In this document: piece after piece, positions 16,250 through 25,903 of the stretch | Layout: every line of letters begins with the position of its first letter | Numbering within the stretch: the stretch's first letter is position 1 | Assembly (NCBI GenBank): GCA_022823865.1 | Contig: JAJEHF010000145.1 | Coordinates: 19,393-83,392 of the forward strand | Direction: 5' to 3' | DNA from: Bryobacterales bacterium | Lineage (GTDB): Bacteria > Acidobacteriota > Terriglobia > Bryobacterales > UBA6623 | Length of the DNA stretch: 64,000 bases | Made by a program: the position numbers and the translations under genes | Notes under the pieces: model-generated | The model's input: only the letters and a program-made list of their open reading frames with translations | Database searches by the model: none | Told to the model about the DNA's origin: nothing

Positions 16250-18040
16250 TTGAGGACCCTGTCCTGGCGCTGGCCGGATGATTCCCCCGCCCGGTCACGG
16301 CGCTGTGAGGAGTTCGCGCGCGCCTTGGGCGTACCCGATGTAATCGGCGAGGCGTTAGCCGGTCGCAAGCCGGAGGGCTTCGATCCGCAGGCTCTGGCAC
16401 TGCGATCTCTAGGAGATTGCACCGCCGCGATGGGCGACCCCGGCAATACAGACGCGGCAGCTGCAAGGCTGCTTCATGCGGCCCGGACGGGCCGCGTCGG
16501 AATCCTGTGCGACTTCGATGTCGACGGAGCTACGGCCCAGGCGATTCTGGTTGAAACGCTCCGACTCGCCGGTGCCCCAAGTGGCCAAGAGCCCGCCGTC
16601 GCTGTGCCAGAGCGCAACACAGAGGGCTTCGGCCCCAACGAACGCTGCCTCAAATTGCTTGCCGACGCCGGCGTCACCTGCATCGCTGTCTTGGACTGCG
16701 GCACGGCGGCGGGCGTCCTGCTGGACGGATTTCACCAGGCTACGGGAATCGATGTGGTGGTGATCGACCACCACCCCGCACATGGCGCTCAAACACCGAC
16801 CGCTGGAGTGCTGCTCAATCCTTGGGCCGCCTGGCCGGCATCCCCTGGCGAGCATGGCACGCTCTGCGCCGCTGCCTTGACATGGTTCGTGGCACGTTCG
16901 ATCCTGCGCCAGGCGGGCCTGTCCAAGGCCGAAACCAAGGCCATCCGGCAGCGCATCACGCTATACGCAGCCCTCGGCACTTCGTGCGACCTGATGCCGC
17001 TCGATGCGCCGTTCAACCGCTCGCTGATCCGCCACGGGGTCCGCTTGCTCGGCGACGCCGCCTCCCGCGGCAATGGCTTGGCCGAGATCTGCGAGATCGC
17101 CAGCATAGGAGCGGCCTGCTCCGCTGATGACTTCGGCTGGAGGATCGGTCCCAGATTGAACGCCGGCTCGCGCATGGGAGAGTCGGACCTTGCGGCGCGC
17201 TGCTTGCGCGAATCGGATCGGGAGGCCGCACGGGACTTGGCCCGTCGGCTTGACCAGCACAACCAAGACCGCAAGGAACTCGGCCACAAGGCTCGGGCAG
17301 AGCTGGCATCCCATTCAGACTTGGCGGCGTTTGAACGCGGCCCGGTGAATCTGTTCGTAGCTTCGTCCGCAACGCCGGGAACGGTCGGCCTGGTGGCGTC
17401 AGAGCTCGTCAGGCTGGCCGGATGGCCGGCCATCGCGCTCACCCAGCGAGACAACGGCGCCCTGGCGGGCTCGGGGCGATCGGCATTGGAATTCAACATC
17501 GGAGAGGCAGTCGTCGCTGCGGTCAGGAGCGGGATCGCGCGAAAGGGCGGCGGGCACGCGTCGGCATGCGGCGTAGAAATCGATTCCCAGCGACTCGAAG
17601 ACCTGCGGGACTTTCTCGCAGAGCGATTCAAGGAGCACGCGGCCACGGCAGCGATTCCGTGCGAGCCTAGCCGCGTCATCGATGCCGCCCTAAGGCCAAA
17701 CCACCTAGCCGCCGAGGCGCTCCTGGCGCTCGCCCAAGCCCAGCAACGACTCGAGCCGTGGGGCCCGGGGCTGGAGTTTCCGCAGTTCGGCGTGCGAGCG
17801 TGCTCGGTCGCGCGCCACAAGTTAACGGCTAACGGCCACCTGTTCGCGACACTGGAGTGCGCGGGGAGCCGATTCGAGGCCGTCTGGTGGAGCGCCCCGG
17901 ACGACTGGCAAGACCGCCTCGCGGCGAACGCCGCACGCGACGGCAGGGCCGAATTGGCCGGAAAGGTCGAACTCGACTCTTGGAACGGTCTCGAGAAAGG
18001 GCGTTTCGTGATCGCTGATGCGCGGGTGCCGCAGGTCTGA
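16250..18040 (+). CDS. recJ: Single-stranded-DNA-specific exonuclease RecJ
   Basis: A 596-residue 5'-3' ssDNA exonuclease of the DHH superfamily, active in recombination and mismatch repair. The start appears to be TTG (16250) with GGAG upstream. The catalytic motifs are CDFDVDGATA (motif I), VLDCGT (motif II) and VIDHHPAHG (the DHH motif III). The DHHA1 glycine motif is RKGGGHASACGVEI, and an OB-like C-terminal domain follows. Transcribed with lysS. Confidence 0.94.
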   Translation: MRTLSWRWPDDSPARSRRCEEFARALGVPDVIGEALAGRKPEGFDPQALALRSLGDCTAAMGDPGNTDAAAARLLHAARTGRVGILCDFDVDGATAQAILVETLRLAGAPSGQEPAVAVPERNTEGFGPNERCLKLLADAGVTCIAVLDCGTAAGVLLDGFHQATGIDVVVIDHHPAHGAQTPTAGVLLNPWAAWPASPGEHGTLCAAALTWFVARSILRQAGLSKAETKAIRQRITLYAALGTSCDLMPLDAPFNRSLIRHGVRLLGDAASRGNGLAEICEIASIGAACSADDFGWRIGPRLNAGSRMGESDLAARCLRESDREAARDLARRLDQHNQDRKELGHKARAELASHSDLAAFERGPVNLFVASSATPGTVGLVASELVRLAGWPAIALTQRDNGALAGSGRSALEFNIGEAVVAAVRSGIARKGGGHASACGVEIDSQRLEDLRDFLAERFKEHAATAAIPCEPSRVIDAALRPNHLAAEALLALAQAQQRLEPWGPGLEFPQFGVRACSVARHKLTANGHLFATLECAGSRFEAVWWSAPDDWQDRLAANAARDGRAELAGKVELDSWNGLEKGRFVIADARVPQV

Positions 18041-18042
18041 AC

Positions 18043-19362
18043 TCATCCCTGCGACGGGCTCGCCGGTTGCGTCTCGGCGACGCCTGCCAACACTTTGGCT
18101 GCAGCGTTGATCGCCAGATCGATCTCGGTTTCGCCGTGGGCGTCGGAGACGAACACCGCTTCGAACTGCGAGCACGGCAGATAAATCCCGCACGCCAGCA
18201 TCTCGCGGAAGTAATGCCCGAACAATTCGGTATCGCAGCTGGCCGCACCGTCCCAGTCGTGCACGGTCCGGTCGGTGAAGAAGAAAGTCACCATCGAGCC
18301 GACCCGATTGCTGGTCAGCTTGACTCCCGCGTCCTCGGCGGCGGACATGACGCCGGCCTGCAAGCGGGCGGACGAGGCTTCGACTCGATCATAGATTCCA
18401 GGGTCGCCACGGAGTGCGCGCAGCATCGCAAGACCTCCGGCAACAGCCAGTGGGTTCCCCGAAAGCGTCCCTCCTTGGTAGACCGCTCCGAGCGGGGCGA
18501 CGTGCTGCATGATCTCGCGCCGGCCGCCGAACGCGCCGATCGGCAGGCCGCCGCCGATGACCTTGCCCAGCGTGGTCATGTCGGGGGTGACCCCATACAG
18601 GGACTGTGCTCCGCCCAGCGCGACTCGGAACCCGGTCATCACTTCGTCGAAGATCAGCACCGTCCCGTTCTCGCTGCACAGATCGCGCAGTGCTTGCAAG
18701 AAGCCGGGCCGAGGCGGCACGCAGCCCATGTTGCCGGCGACCGGCTCGAGGATCACGGCTGCGAGCCTGTCGCCGTAGGTCGAGAACGCTTCCTGAACGG
18801 CGGCTGCGCCGTTGTACGGCAGCGGCAGGGTAGTCGCGGCAAAGCCTTCCGGCACGCCCCCGGAATCGGAGATGCCCAATGTGGCCAGCCCCGAGCCGGC
18901 CTTGACAAGCAAGGAATCGACGTGCCCGTGGTAGTTGCCGACAAACTTGATCGCCAAGTCGCGACCGGTGTAGCCGCGCGCCACGCGCAGGGCGCTCATC
19001 GTGGCCTCGGTGCCCGAGTTCACCAGTCGCACCATCTCGATGGACGGCACGATCTCGCAAATCAGCTCGGCCATCTTGACCTCGGCCACGGTTGGGGCTC
19101 CGAAGCTCGTACTTGTGTCGAGGGCCCCTTCCAAGGCAGCGATCACCTCAGGGTGGCGGTGACCGAGGAACAGCGGCCCCCAAGACCCCACGAAGTCGAC
19201 GTATTCGTTCCCGTCCACGTCCCACAGGCGGCATCCGTCGCCGCGCGCGATAAAGACAGGCTCCCGGCCAACTGCGCGAAAGGCCCGGGCGGGCGAGTTC
19301 ACGCCGCCGGGAATGACCTGCTGGGCCTCTTTGAACAAGGCGCTGGAGAGTTCATGCTGCAT
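18043..19362 (-). CDS. hemL: Glutamate-1-semialdehyde 2,1-aminomutase
   Basis: A 439-residue PLP enzyme converting glutamate-1-semialdehyde to 5-aminolevulinate in the C5 tetrapyrrole pathway. I start it at ATG 19360-19362 (MQHELSSALFKEAQQVIPGG), because the longer open frame would overlap the upstream gene and has no homology. Typical blocks are GGVNSPARAF, FVGSWGPLFLGHRHPEV, SGTEATMSALRVARGYTGR, LIFDEVMTGFRV and TLGKVIGGGLPIGAFGG (PLP lysine). It converges with recJ, with 2 bp between the genes. The upstream lipoprotein gene is 25 bp away on the same strand. Confidence 0.95.
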   Translation of the reverse strand: MQHELSSALFKEAQQVIPGGVNSPARAFRAVGREPVFIARGDGCRLWDVDGNEYVDFVGSWGPLFLGHRHPEVIAALEGALDTSTSFGAPTVAEVKMAELICEIVPSIEMVRLVNSGTEATMSALRVARGYTGRDLAIKFVGNYHGHVDSLLVKAGSGLATLGISDSGGVPEGFAATTLPLPYNGAAAVQEAFSTYGDRLAAVILEPVAGNMGCVPPRPGFLQALRDLCSENGTVLIFDEVMTGFRVALGGAQSLYGVTPDMTTLGKVIGGGLPIGAFGGRREIMQHVAPLGAVYQGGTLSGNPLAVAGGLAMLRALRGDPGIYDRVEASSARLQAGVMSAAEDAGVKLTSNRVGSMVTFFFTDRTVHDWDGAASCDTELFGHYFREMLACGIYLPCSQFEAVFVSDAHGETEIDLAINAAAKVLAGVAETQPASPSQG

Positions 19363-19387
19363 AAGTCCGTTCCGTTTCGAATCCTGC

Positions 19388-19822
19388 CTACTGCTGCCCG
19401 CCGTCCAATGGCGGGTGCCCCGGAGGAAGTTCCGGGCTGGGTTGGACAGTAGGGGGATGTCCCGGTGGCAGCCCTGACGTGGGCGGATGGTTCGGCGGCA
19501 GCGCCGCAGGAGAACTGCTGGCGGGTTCGGGCGGCAGGACCTTCCAGCCATCGGGGTCGCGTCGCAGCTGATACAGCATCTTCATGGCCGCCTTGGGATC
19601 GTCCGAAGCCACGATAGAAACCGAGACGGTGGCATGGTCTCCGTCGTAGCGGATGCGATCCGCCTTGACCTGCATTTGGTCGAGCCGCAGGTCCGTGCGC
19701 TCGGCCAAGTAGCTCTCTACGGCCGCTTCGATTTCGGCTGCCGACCGGGGTGCCTCGTCAGAACAAGCCAGCCCTAGCAATGAGACCAGCGTGATGAACA
19801 CGCGAGGGTGCAGGGATCTCAC
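19388..19822 (-). CDS. Predicted lipoprotein with Pro/His-rich C-terminal repeats
   Basis: A 144-residue protein. The signal peptide ends in a lipobox (LVSLLGLAC, Cys ~20). The middle (~30-90) is a small alpha/beta region (SYLAERTDLRLDQMQVKA, DHATVSVSIVASDD). The C-terminus is a proline-rich tail with several near repeats of L-P-P-G/N-H-P-P. Such GHPP tails occur on exported proteins of diverse bacteria, and the histidines could bind metal (inference). It precedes hemL on the same strand. Function unknown. Confidence 0.75.
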   Translation of the reverse strand: MRSLHPRVFITLVSLLGLACSDEAPRSAAEIEAAVESYLAERTDLRLDQMQVKADRIRYDGDHATVSVSIVASDDPKAAMKMLYQLRRDPDGWKVLPPEPASSSPAALPPNHPPTSGLPPGHPPTVQPSPELPPGHPPLDGGQQ

Positions 19823-19857
19823 GCTGCCTCCGGCACTAGCCCGAGTATAGCCACTCG

Positions 19858-20376
19858 CTAGCGGGTGATTTCCCAGGCCAGGTGGGCCAGTTCCGGCTGA
19901 ATCAGCTTCTCCCAGGCGAGCCGAACGGCGGCGGGAGAGCCCGGCGTGGAGATCACAACCGTATCCCGGTAGACGCCGGCCGTGGCCCGCGAGAGCATCG
20001 CAGAGGCGCCGACCTGGTCATAGCTGAGCATCCGAAACAGCTCGCCGAAGCCGGTCAGCTCCTTTTCCATCGCGCGACTGAGAACATCATAGGTTCGATC
20101 CCGGCGCGAAATGCCGGTGCCGCCGTTGAAGAGCGCGACCTGCACCTGTTCCTCGGCCGCCAGCTCGTCCAGCGCCGCCGCCACTTGATCGGGCTCGTCC
20201 GGCACGATGCGAATCGAGTGCAGCAGATTGCCGGACTGTTCGACAGCTTCTGTGAGGAATGCCGCGTTGGCATCGGTCTTGGGCGTGCGGCTGTCACTGA
20301 CGGTCACAACCGCAAGCGTCACCGGACCCCGCTCCGCGGCGAGCCTGCGGTGCTGCACGTTGCTTTCGGGGGCCAT
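19858..20376 (-). CDS. moaB: Molybdenum cofactor biosynthesis protein MoaB
   Basis: A 172-residue MoaB/Mog-domain protein that adenylylates molybdopterin or supports that step. I use ATG 20374-20376, preceded by GGAGGA with 8-nt spacing; the longer frame to 20535 is unsupported and overlaps fabV. Motifs include VTVSDSRTPKTDANAAFL, ALFNGGTGISRRDRTYDVL (the GGTG loop), MLSRATAGVY and VISTPGSPAAVRLAW. It starts 17 bp after fabV, so the two are co-transcribed. No other moa gene is in the window. Confidence 0.9.
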   Translation of the reverse strand: MAPESNVQHRRLAAERGPVTLAVVTVSDSRTPKTDANAAFLTEAVEQSGNLLHSIRIVPDEPDQVAAALDELAAEEQVQVALFNGGTGISRRDRTYDVLSRAMEKELTGFGELFRMLSYDQVGASAMLSRATAGVYRDTVVISTPGSPAAVRLAWEKLIQPELAHLAWEITR

Positions 20377-20393
20377 GGTGGAAATCCTCCAGT

Positions 20394-21596
20394 CTAGGGC
20401 AAGAACACCTCGGTCTCGACCGGCAGGCCATAGTCGACGCCGTCCACGTCGAAACCGAATAGGTTGTTGAAGTCCCGGCGAAATCCCGCAAAGTCCGCCA
20501 ATTCCGCCAAGTTGTCGGTCTCCACCATGGGCCACAGCCCGGCGACCTCCTCCTGAACGTCGACGCGCATTTCCAGATCATCGAGGCGAATCAGCCCGCC
20601 TGCGTCACATCGCGGCCCGCGTTCCGCGGCAAGGTGCTCCCGGACCAAGCGAGTCATCTGCTCGATACAGCCTTCGTGGACCCCCTTGGCCTTCATCACT
20701 CGAAACAGCAGGCTCACATACAGGGGCACGACCGGAATCGCCGCCGATGCTTGCGTGACGACGGCCTTGTTGACCGCTACCCAGGCAGCTCCGCCGACTT
20801 CTTGTTCCAACCTGGCGTTCAGACTGTCGGCAGTTGCCTTAAGATGCTGCTTGGCCGCGCCGATCGTGCCGTCCTTGTAAATCGGCCACGTCAGCGCAGG
20901 GCCGTAGTAGCTATAGGCCAGCGTCTGCGCACCCTGCGCCAGCAACCCGCTGTCGGCAAGCCCTTCGACCCACCAGCGCCAGTCCTCGCCTCCCATGACT
21001 GCCACGGTTTCGTCGATCTCCGCTTGTGTGGCCGCCTCGACCGATGCTGTGCCCACCGTTCCGTTGCCCAGATCGACGGTCTTTCCAGTAAACGGCGACC
21101 CGATGGCCTTCAGGCTGGAAGTGTGTGTGACACCTGTTCTGGGATTCGTGCGCTTGGGCGATGCGAGGCTGTAGACGACCAGGTCCACCTTCCCCATCGA
21201 TTCTTCAATGACATGCGCGACCTCTTGCTTGATCTCGTCGGAGAAGGCATCGCCGTTGACGCTGCGCGCCCACAGCCCGTCGCGCTCGGCAGCTTGATGC
21301 AGGGCAACGCAGTTGTAGTAGCCGGCGCTTGCGGTGCGCCGCCCAGCCGGAGGCTTCTCGAAGAACACGCCCAGCGTGCGGCACCCCAAGCCCCAGCCGG
21401 TCGCGATGCGCGTCGACAGGCCATAGCCGGTCGACGCCCCCAGGACCAAGACATTGCGCAAGCGAGTCGACGGCCTCGAAGGCATGCTGCTCCGCACATG
21501 CGAGATCTGCCGTTCCACGTTCCGGGCGCACCCCGCTGGATGGGCGTTCACGCAAATGAAGCCTCGTGACCGCTGCTTGACGATTTGTTCCGGCAT
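20394..21596 (-). CDS. fabV: Trans-2-enoyl-CoA/ACP reductase FabV
   Basis: A 400-residue NADH-dependent enoyl reductase of the FabV/TER family for the last step of fatty-acid elongation, naturally less sensitive to triclosan than FabI. Start at ATG 21594-21596 with GGGAGAG upstream. Motifs: RGFICVNAHPAGCARNVERQ at the N-terminus, VLGASTGYGLSTRIA (nucleotide loop), and the catalytic Tyr-x8-Lys in YYGPALTWPIYKDGTIGAAK. Length matches the family. Followed directly by moaB. Confidence 0.94.
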   Translation of the reverse strand: MPEQIVKQRSRGFICVNAHPAGCARNVERQISHVRSSMPSRPSTRLRNVLVLGASTGYGLSTRIATGWGLGCRTLGVFFEKPPAGRRTASAGYYNCVALHQAAERDGLWARSVNGDAFSDEIKQEVAHVIEESMGKVDLVVYSLASPKRTNPRTGVTHTSSLKAIGSPFTGKTVDLGNGTVGTASVEAATQAEIDETVAVMGGEDWRWWVEGLADSGLLAQGAQTLAYSYYGPALTWPIYKDGTIGAAKQHLKATADSLNARLEQEVGGAAWVAVNKAVVTQASAAIPVVPLYVSLLFRVMKAKGVHEGCIEQMTRLVREHLAAERGPRCDAGGLIRLDDLEMRVDVQEEVAGLWPMVETDNLAELADFAGFRRDFNNLFGFDVDGVDYGLPVETEVFLP

Positions 21597-21844
21597 GGAC
21601 TCGCTCTCCCATCTTACGGCGGCCTGCGCGCCGAGCTCTTGAGCTTGGAGTTTCGTGCCATGCCAGCGGCTACGCCGGGCGTCAGCCTCGGCAATCGTGC
21701 CCGGCATGACTTCGGATCGTCGCCAGCACGTCTCGGGCGGGGCTCAGCCTGACGCCCGTGGAGCCGCTGGCGGGGAGCCATTTCCTCGCCTGGACGGGTC
21801 GCCCTCGCGGCTCTTCAGACGAAACGGAGTGGCAGCTGTGGCAG

Positions 21845-23008
21845 TCAGGCGAGGAGTTCGCCGTCCCAAAGGCACTTCAGAAAATCCTCGACCGGTAGGA
21901 TCTCGACAGCGCCAATGAGCCGAGGCACAGACTCCCGGCAGACCAAGAACTGCCGCTTCACGGTTGTTTCGGCTGCGAGACGTTGTAATCCAGTCAGGTC
22001 ACGTCGGCTCACGGAACTGGTCGCCTTAACCTCGACCGCAACCTCGTCGCCGATCACGAAATCCACCTCGGAGCCGTCCTCTGTCCTCCAATAGGCAAGC
22101 CTCCGCTGGTCGCGTGCGTAGGCGAGCCAGGCACTCAACTCACAGAAGACGAGTTGCTCAAGGGCGGGACCGAACGTCGGGCTGCCCGGGAGAATCTCGC
22201 CCATCGACGCCAGTGCGTTGGCGATCCCGACATCGAAGAAGAACAGCTTGGCGCGGGAAACCGGTTTGCGGCGCGCCTTGCGGGGAGCGAACGGCGGAAG
22301 CAGCGTCCCGAGGAGGGTATCTTCGATCACTTGGAAGTACTCGCGGACCGTGCGCGCCGGGACGGCTGCGTCGGACCCCAAGCGCTCGAAGACGATGGGC
22401 TGCGCGTAGCTCGCGCCCGCGGCTGCGAGAAAGCGCGAGAAGGGCTCGATCCCCCGCACCAGCCCCTCCGCCTGAATCTCCAGCCGCAGATAGTTGCCAC
22501 AGTAGGCTCGGAGGTCTTCCATGGGCTCGTCCGAGAAGTAGATTGAGGGAATCCCGCCGACGTTTATCGCCCGCTGGAGGTCCCAATCGGGCACCTCTGC
22601 GGAGACGAACGGAAACATCCGCCTGGTCCGGGCGCGGCCTCCCAAGAGGTTCACGCCGCCGCGGCGCAGCTTGACCGGGCTGCTTGCTGCCAAGACGAAC
22701 CGGAACCCGCGATTCTCGATCAGGCCGTGCACCTCATCGAGCAAGCTGGGCAGTTTCTGGATCTCGTCGATCAACACGGGGCCGGTGGCGGGGTCCACGG
22801 TCGCGAGTTCCTGGCGCAGCCGCCCGGGCTCACGCGACAGGCGCAGAAAGACCTCGCCGTGCAGCAGATCGAACAAGGGAGAGTTGGGAAAGCGCTGACG
22901 CAGCCAAGTCGTCTTCCCGGTCTGTCGCGGCCCGAAGAGGAATACGGAACGGCTGTTCAGATCCCGACCAAGGTCGAGACGGCGTGGCAGCGGTTCCATT
23001 TGGCTCAC
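21845..23008 (-). CDS. AAA_14/DUF4143 ATPase (copy 1)
   Basis: A 387-residue AAA ATPase. The start is probably GTG (23006-23008). Walker A is FLFGPRQTGKTTWLRQRF; Walker B/sensor is VLIDEIQKLPSLLDEVH followed by FVLAASSPVKLRRGGVNLLGGR. The C-terminal DUF4143 domain contains LEQLVFCELSAWLAYARD and GSEVDFVIGDEVAVEVKAT, a PD-(D/E)xK-like D-x-V-x-E-V-K motif. These ATPases are very common and of unclear role. A second family member is encoded at 62271-63443. An inverted repeat (23023-23053) lies just upstream, and TATGCT (23015-23020) sits 6 nt before the GTG, compatible with leaderless expression. Confidence 0.88.
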   Translation of the reverse strand: MSQMEPLPRRLDLGRDLNSRSVFLFGPRQTGKTTWLRQRFPNSPLFDLLHGEVFLRLSREPGRLRQELATVDPATGPVLIDEIQKLPSLLDEVHGLIENRGFRFVLAASSPVKLRRGGVNLLGGRARTRRMFPFVSAEVPDWDLQRAINVGGIPSIYFSDEPMEDLRAYCGNYLRLEIQAEGLVRGIEPFSRFLAAAGASYAQPIVFERLGSDAAVPARTVREYFQVIEDTLLGTLLPPFAPRKARRKPVSRAKLFFFDVGIANALASMGEILPGSPTFGPALEQLVFCELSAWLAYARDQRRLAYWRTEDGSEVDFVIGDEVAVEVKATSSVSRRDLTGLQRLAAETTVKRQFLVCRESVPRLIGAVEILPVEDFLKCLWDGELLA

Positions 23009-23014
23009 AGTTTC

Positions 23015-23053
23015 AGCATATCATATGCGGATAACTGTATGTTTCCCGCATAT
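23015..23053 (-). promoter_or_regulatory. Candidate -10 box and operator palindrome of the DUF4143 ATPase gene
   Basis: TATGCT (23015-23020, minus strand) ends 6 nt before the GTG start. Immediately upstream, perfect 8-bp arms ATATGCGG (23023-23030) and CCGCATAT (23046-23053) are separated by 15 bp. This AT-rich patch differs from the GC-rich surroundings. Likely a repressor or autoregulatory site. Confidence 0.45.
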
Positions 23054-23553
23054 CTACTGCGAAATTCAACACATGAAGCGGTCTTGCTGCCACTGGAATC
23101 GATCTCGCACAGCAAGTGGTGCGCGCGCGACGTCGGGGCGCGTACCGTTCACTGTCCTTATGTCGGGGACCTGCCGAGGAGAGCCGCCGGTTTCTGGGAC
23201 CCGCTCGGCGCAGTACCGCAGGTTGGGCGAGCCGCCGCTGCGGCGGCTCGGAGATCCCTCCGCCTGCCAGCAGAGGGTGGCCCGTCGCAGCCATTGCTGC
23301 GCGACGTGTACGGAGGCGTGCGTCACGCCCCGAAGCGCAAGCGGACAGTAGGCCAGGAATGGCCGGCCCCGACCCCTGCGAAGCGGCCGGGATTGATGTG
23401 GGCGAGTCAAGACGCGACGCGCAAGCTGGTCGACCTTTCCAACGCTTGCCCCGTGGTGCTATGTTTGAAGTCAGTTCGCCGCTCGGTGATGTGACAGCCT
23501 GACTCGACCCGTCACACTTTTCCCCCCAGACCGTAGCGGACCCTCGGATTGCC
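23054..23553. other. Intergenic region with a strong hairpin
   Basis: No gene recognised. A 9-bp perfect stem with a 3-nt loop (GAGCCGCCG-CTG-CGGCGGCTC, 23229-23249) is present but is not followed by a T-run, so it is not a typical terminator. The rest has open frames on both strands that resemble none I know. Confidence 0.4.
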
Positions 23554-24063
23554 ATGATTCGAAGCTTTCGTGGCGCTCGGCCAGCCGTCGCGCCCAGCGC
23601 CTACATCGACCCGAGCGCCGTGCTGATCGGGGATGTCAGCGTCGGCGCCCAGTCCAGCGTTTGGTGCAACGTCACCGTGCGGGCCGACACCTCCAAGGTC
23701 GCCATCGGCGAAGACACCAGCATCCAGGACAATAGCTGCCTGCATGAGGACGCAGACGCGCCGCTGACGATCGGCGACCGCGTGGTCGTTGGACACTCCT
23801 GCACGGTCCACGGCTGCGTGGTCGAAGACGACTGCCTGATCGGCATGGGCTCGACCATCTTGAGCAAGGCACACATCGGAGCCGGTTCAATCGTTGCGGC
23901 CGGAGCGGTGGTTCTGGGCGGCACAGTAGTGCCGCCACGCAGCTTGGTGGCCGGAGTGCCCGCCAAGGTCAAGCGCAGCGTGAGTGACGAGGAAGTGGAA
24001 CGCACGCGCACGAACGCCGAGCACTACGTCGAGCTGTCGCGCGAGTACCTGGACGAGACCTGA
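23554..24063 (+). CDS. Gamma-class carbonic anhydrase-like hexapeptide protein
   Basis: A 169-residue left-handed beta-helix protein. Hexapeptide repeats run from about residue 15 to 140 (for example [20 protein letters not shown]). The putative metal ligands are [11 protein letters not shown], then [10 protein letters not shown], matching the three-histidine arrangement of gamma carbonic anhydrases; the catalytic function is inferred. Its stop codon overlaps the aspS start by one base (TGATG), so expression is coupled. Confidence 0.88.
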   Translation: MIRSFRGARPAVAPSAYIDPSAVLIGDVSVGAQSSVWCNVTVRADTSKVAIGEDTSIQDNSCLHEDADAPLTIGDRVVVGHSCTVHGCVVEDDCLIGMGSTILSKAHIGAGSIVAAGAVVLGGTVVPPRSLVAGVPAKVKRSVSDEEVERTRTNAEHYVELSREYLDET

Positions 24064-25871
24064 TGCCGGATCAAGAGCCAGAAGCCCTCCAGACCCAGCC
24101 CTTGGGATCGCTGGAGCGAACCCACTATTGCGGGGCAATCCGCGACTCCGACATCGGGACGAGCGCGGTCCTGATGGGCTGGGTTCACCGCAAGCGCGAC
24201 CTCGGGGGCTTGCTCTTCCTGCACTTGCGCGATCGCAGCGGAATCTCGCAGGTCGTGTTCAACGCCGAGACCCACCCCGAGGCCCACGAACGCGCGGAGG
24301 CCCTGCGCAGCGAGTACGTGATCGCCGTGGAGGGGCCGATCATTCGCCGCTCCGAAGAGACCTACAACCCGAATCTCGACACCGGCACGGTCGAGCTGGT
24401 CGCCGAAAAGCTGACGGTTCTGAGCACTTCCAAGACGCCGCCGTTCCAGCTCGACGAGGAGGATCGCACAAGCGTCGGCGAGGACACGCGCCTCAAGTAC
24501 CGCTACATCGACTTGCGCCGCCCCCGCATGCAGCGCAACATCCAACTGCGCCACGACATCAACGCAGCCGTTCGCAAATCACTCAGCGACCAAGGGTTCT
24601 TGGAAATCGAGACCCCCTTCATGACTCGCTCGACGCCGGAAGGCGCGCGGGATTTCCTAGTGCCGAGCCGCATCCAGCTCGGCTCGATGTATGCCCTGCC
24701 CCAGTCTCCGCAACTGTTCAAGCAGCTGCTGATGGTCGGCGGCTACGACCGGTACTTCCAGATCGTGCGCTGCTTCCGCGACGAGGACCTGCGCGCCGAC
24801 CGGCAGCCCGAGTTCACCCAGATCGACGTCGAAATGTCGTTCGTCAACGAAGACGGCGTGCTGGCCGTCGTCGAGGGGCTGATGACAAGCGTGTGCGCGG
24901 CGGCCGGGGCCCGCGAGCCGGACCTGCCAGTGCCGCGGCTGACCTACGCCGAAGCGATGGAAGGCTACGGCAGCGACAAGCCCGACCTGCGCCTGCCACC
25001 GATGGCCGTGGTGACGGACCTGTTGGCTCCGGAAGACCTCCCGATGCAGGGCCCGCTGGTCGCAATCCGCACTCCCGCAGTGGGGCAGCTGACCCGGCGC
25101 GAACGCGAACAATTCCGTGAATTCGCCGCGGAGCAGAACCTGAGAATCTTTGACGACTTCCGGGGCCTGTCAAAGAAGATGCCGGAGCAGATGCAGGCGG
25201 TCAGGGACCGCCTGCAAGCCGACGAGCAGGATTTCCTCGTGCTCGTCACCGGCGCGAAACCCCTCTCCGGGCCGCGCCCCGACCAAGCGGTCTTGGCCGC
25301 GGCGGGCAATCTCAAGCAGCTTATCGGGGCAGCCTTTGCGGATCGCCACGGCCTGCTCAAGGACGATGACCTGCGCTTCCTTTGGGTCACCGATTTTCCG
25401 ATGTTCGAGTGGGACGCCAACGAGGGCGACTGGACGCCGGCCCACCATCCGTTCACGTCGCCCCACGACGAGGATATCGACAAGTTGATCGCCGATCCGG
25501 AAGCGTGCCGCTCCAAGGCCTACGACCTGGTCCTCAACGGAGTCGAGCTAGGTTCAGGGTCGATCCGTATCCACCGCCAGGACGTGCAGTCGAAGGTCTT
25601 CGAGGCTCTGGGACTGGCTGCCGAAGAAGCGAACCATCGCTTCGGCTTCTTCTTGGAGGCACTGCAGTACGGCACGCCCCCGCACGGAGGCATTGCGCTG
25701 GGACTGGACCGCTTGGTCATGCTGCTCGCCGGCGAGGCTACGATCCGCGACGTGATTCCCTTCCCCAAGACCGCCAAGGGCACCGATCTGATGTGCGAAG
25801 CGCCGAATACGGTGCCAGACCGAAATCTGGCCGAAGTGGGCATCGCACTGCGGGTCCGCGCCAAGGCCTAG
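24063..25871 (+). CDS. aspS: Aspartyl-tRNA synthetase, bacterial type
   Basis: A 602-residue enzyme charging tRNA-Asp. Domains: N-terminal OB-fold ([20 protein letters not shown]), class II core with motif 2 [20 protein letters not shown], a bacterial GAD insertion (~300-410), and motif 3 [19 protein letters not shown] followed by [12 protein letters not shown]. Length is normal for the bacterial type. The ATG overlaps the preceding stop codon. Confidence 0.96.
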   Translation: MPDQEPEALQTQPLGSLERTHYCGAIRDSDIGTSAVLMGWVHRKRDLGGLLFLHLRDRSGISQVVFNAETHPEAHERAEALRSEYVIAVEGPIIRRSEETYNPNLDTGTVELVAEKLTVLSTSKTPPFQLDEEDRTSVGEDTRLKYRYIDLRRPRMQRNIQLRHDINAAVRKSLSDQGFLEIETPFMTRSTPEGARDFLVPSRIQLGSMYALPQSPQLFKQLLMVGGYDRYFQIVRCFRDEDLRADRQPEFTQIDVEMSFVNEDGVLAVVEGLMTSVCAAAGAREPDLPVPRLTYAEAMEGYGSDKPDLRLPPMAVVTDLLAPEDLPMQGPLVAIRTPAVGQLTRREREQFREFAAEQNLRIFDDFRGLSKKMPEQMQAVRDRLQADEQDFLVLVTGAKPLSGPRPDQAVLAAAGNLKQLIGAAFADRHGLLKDDDLRFLWVTDFPMFEWDANEGDWTPAHHPFTSPHDEDIDKLIADPEACRSKAYDLVLNGVELGSGSIRIHRQDVQSKVFEALGLAAEEANHRFGFFLEALQYGTPPHGGIALGLDRLVMLLAGEATIRDVIPFPKTAKGTDLMCEAPNTVPDRNLAEVGIALRVRAKA

Positions 25872-25903
25872 CAGGGCCTCAGAACAGATCCCAGGATCCG
25901 AGC

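Noticed and set aside
18067..19452. 461-codon open frame antisense to hemL
   Set aside because: Shadow of hemL; no recognisable domain, and hemL motifs are unambiguous on the other strand.
23455..23520. Minus-strand CTTCAAA loop resembling the anticodon loop of tRNA-Sec, of interest because selB is present
   Set aside because: Flanking bases do not pair as an anticodon stem, and there is no T-arm (GGTTCGA) or long acceptor stem at the right distance.
25382..25903. Extended N-terminus for the epimerase reaching into aspS
   Set aside because: The added residues are out-of-frame aspS translation; the Rossmann motif and an AGGATC site fix the start at 25904.
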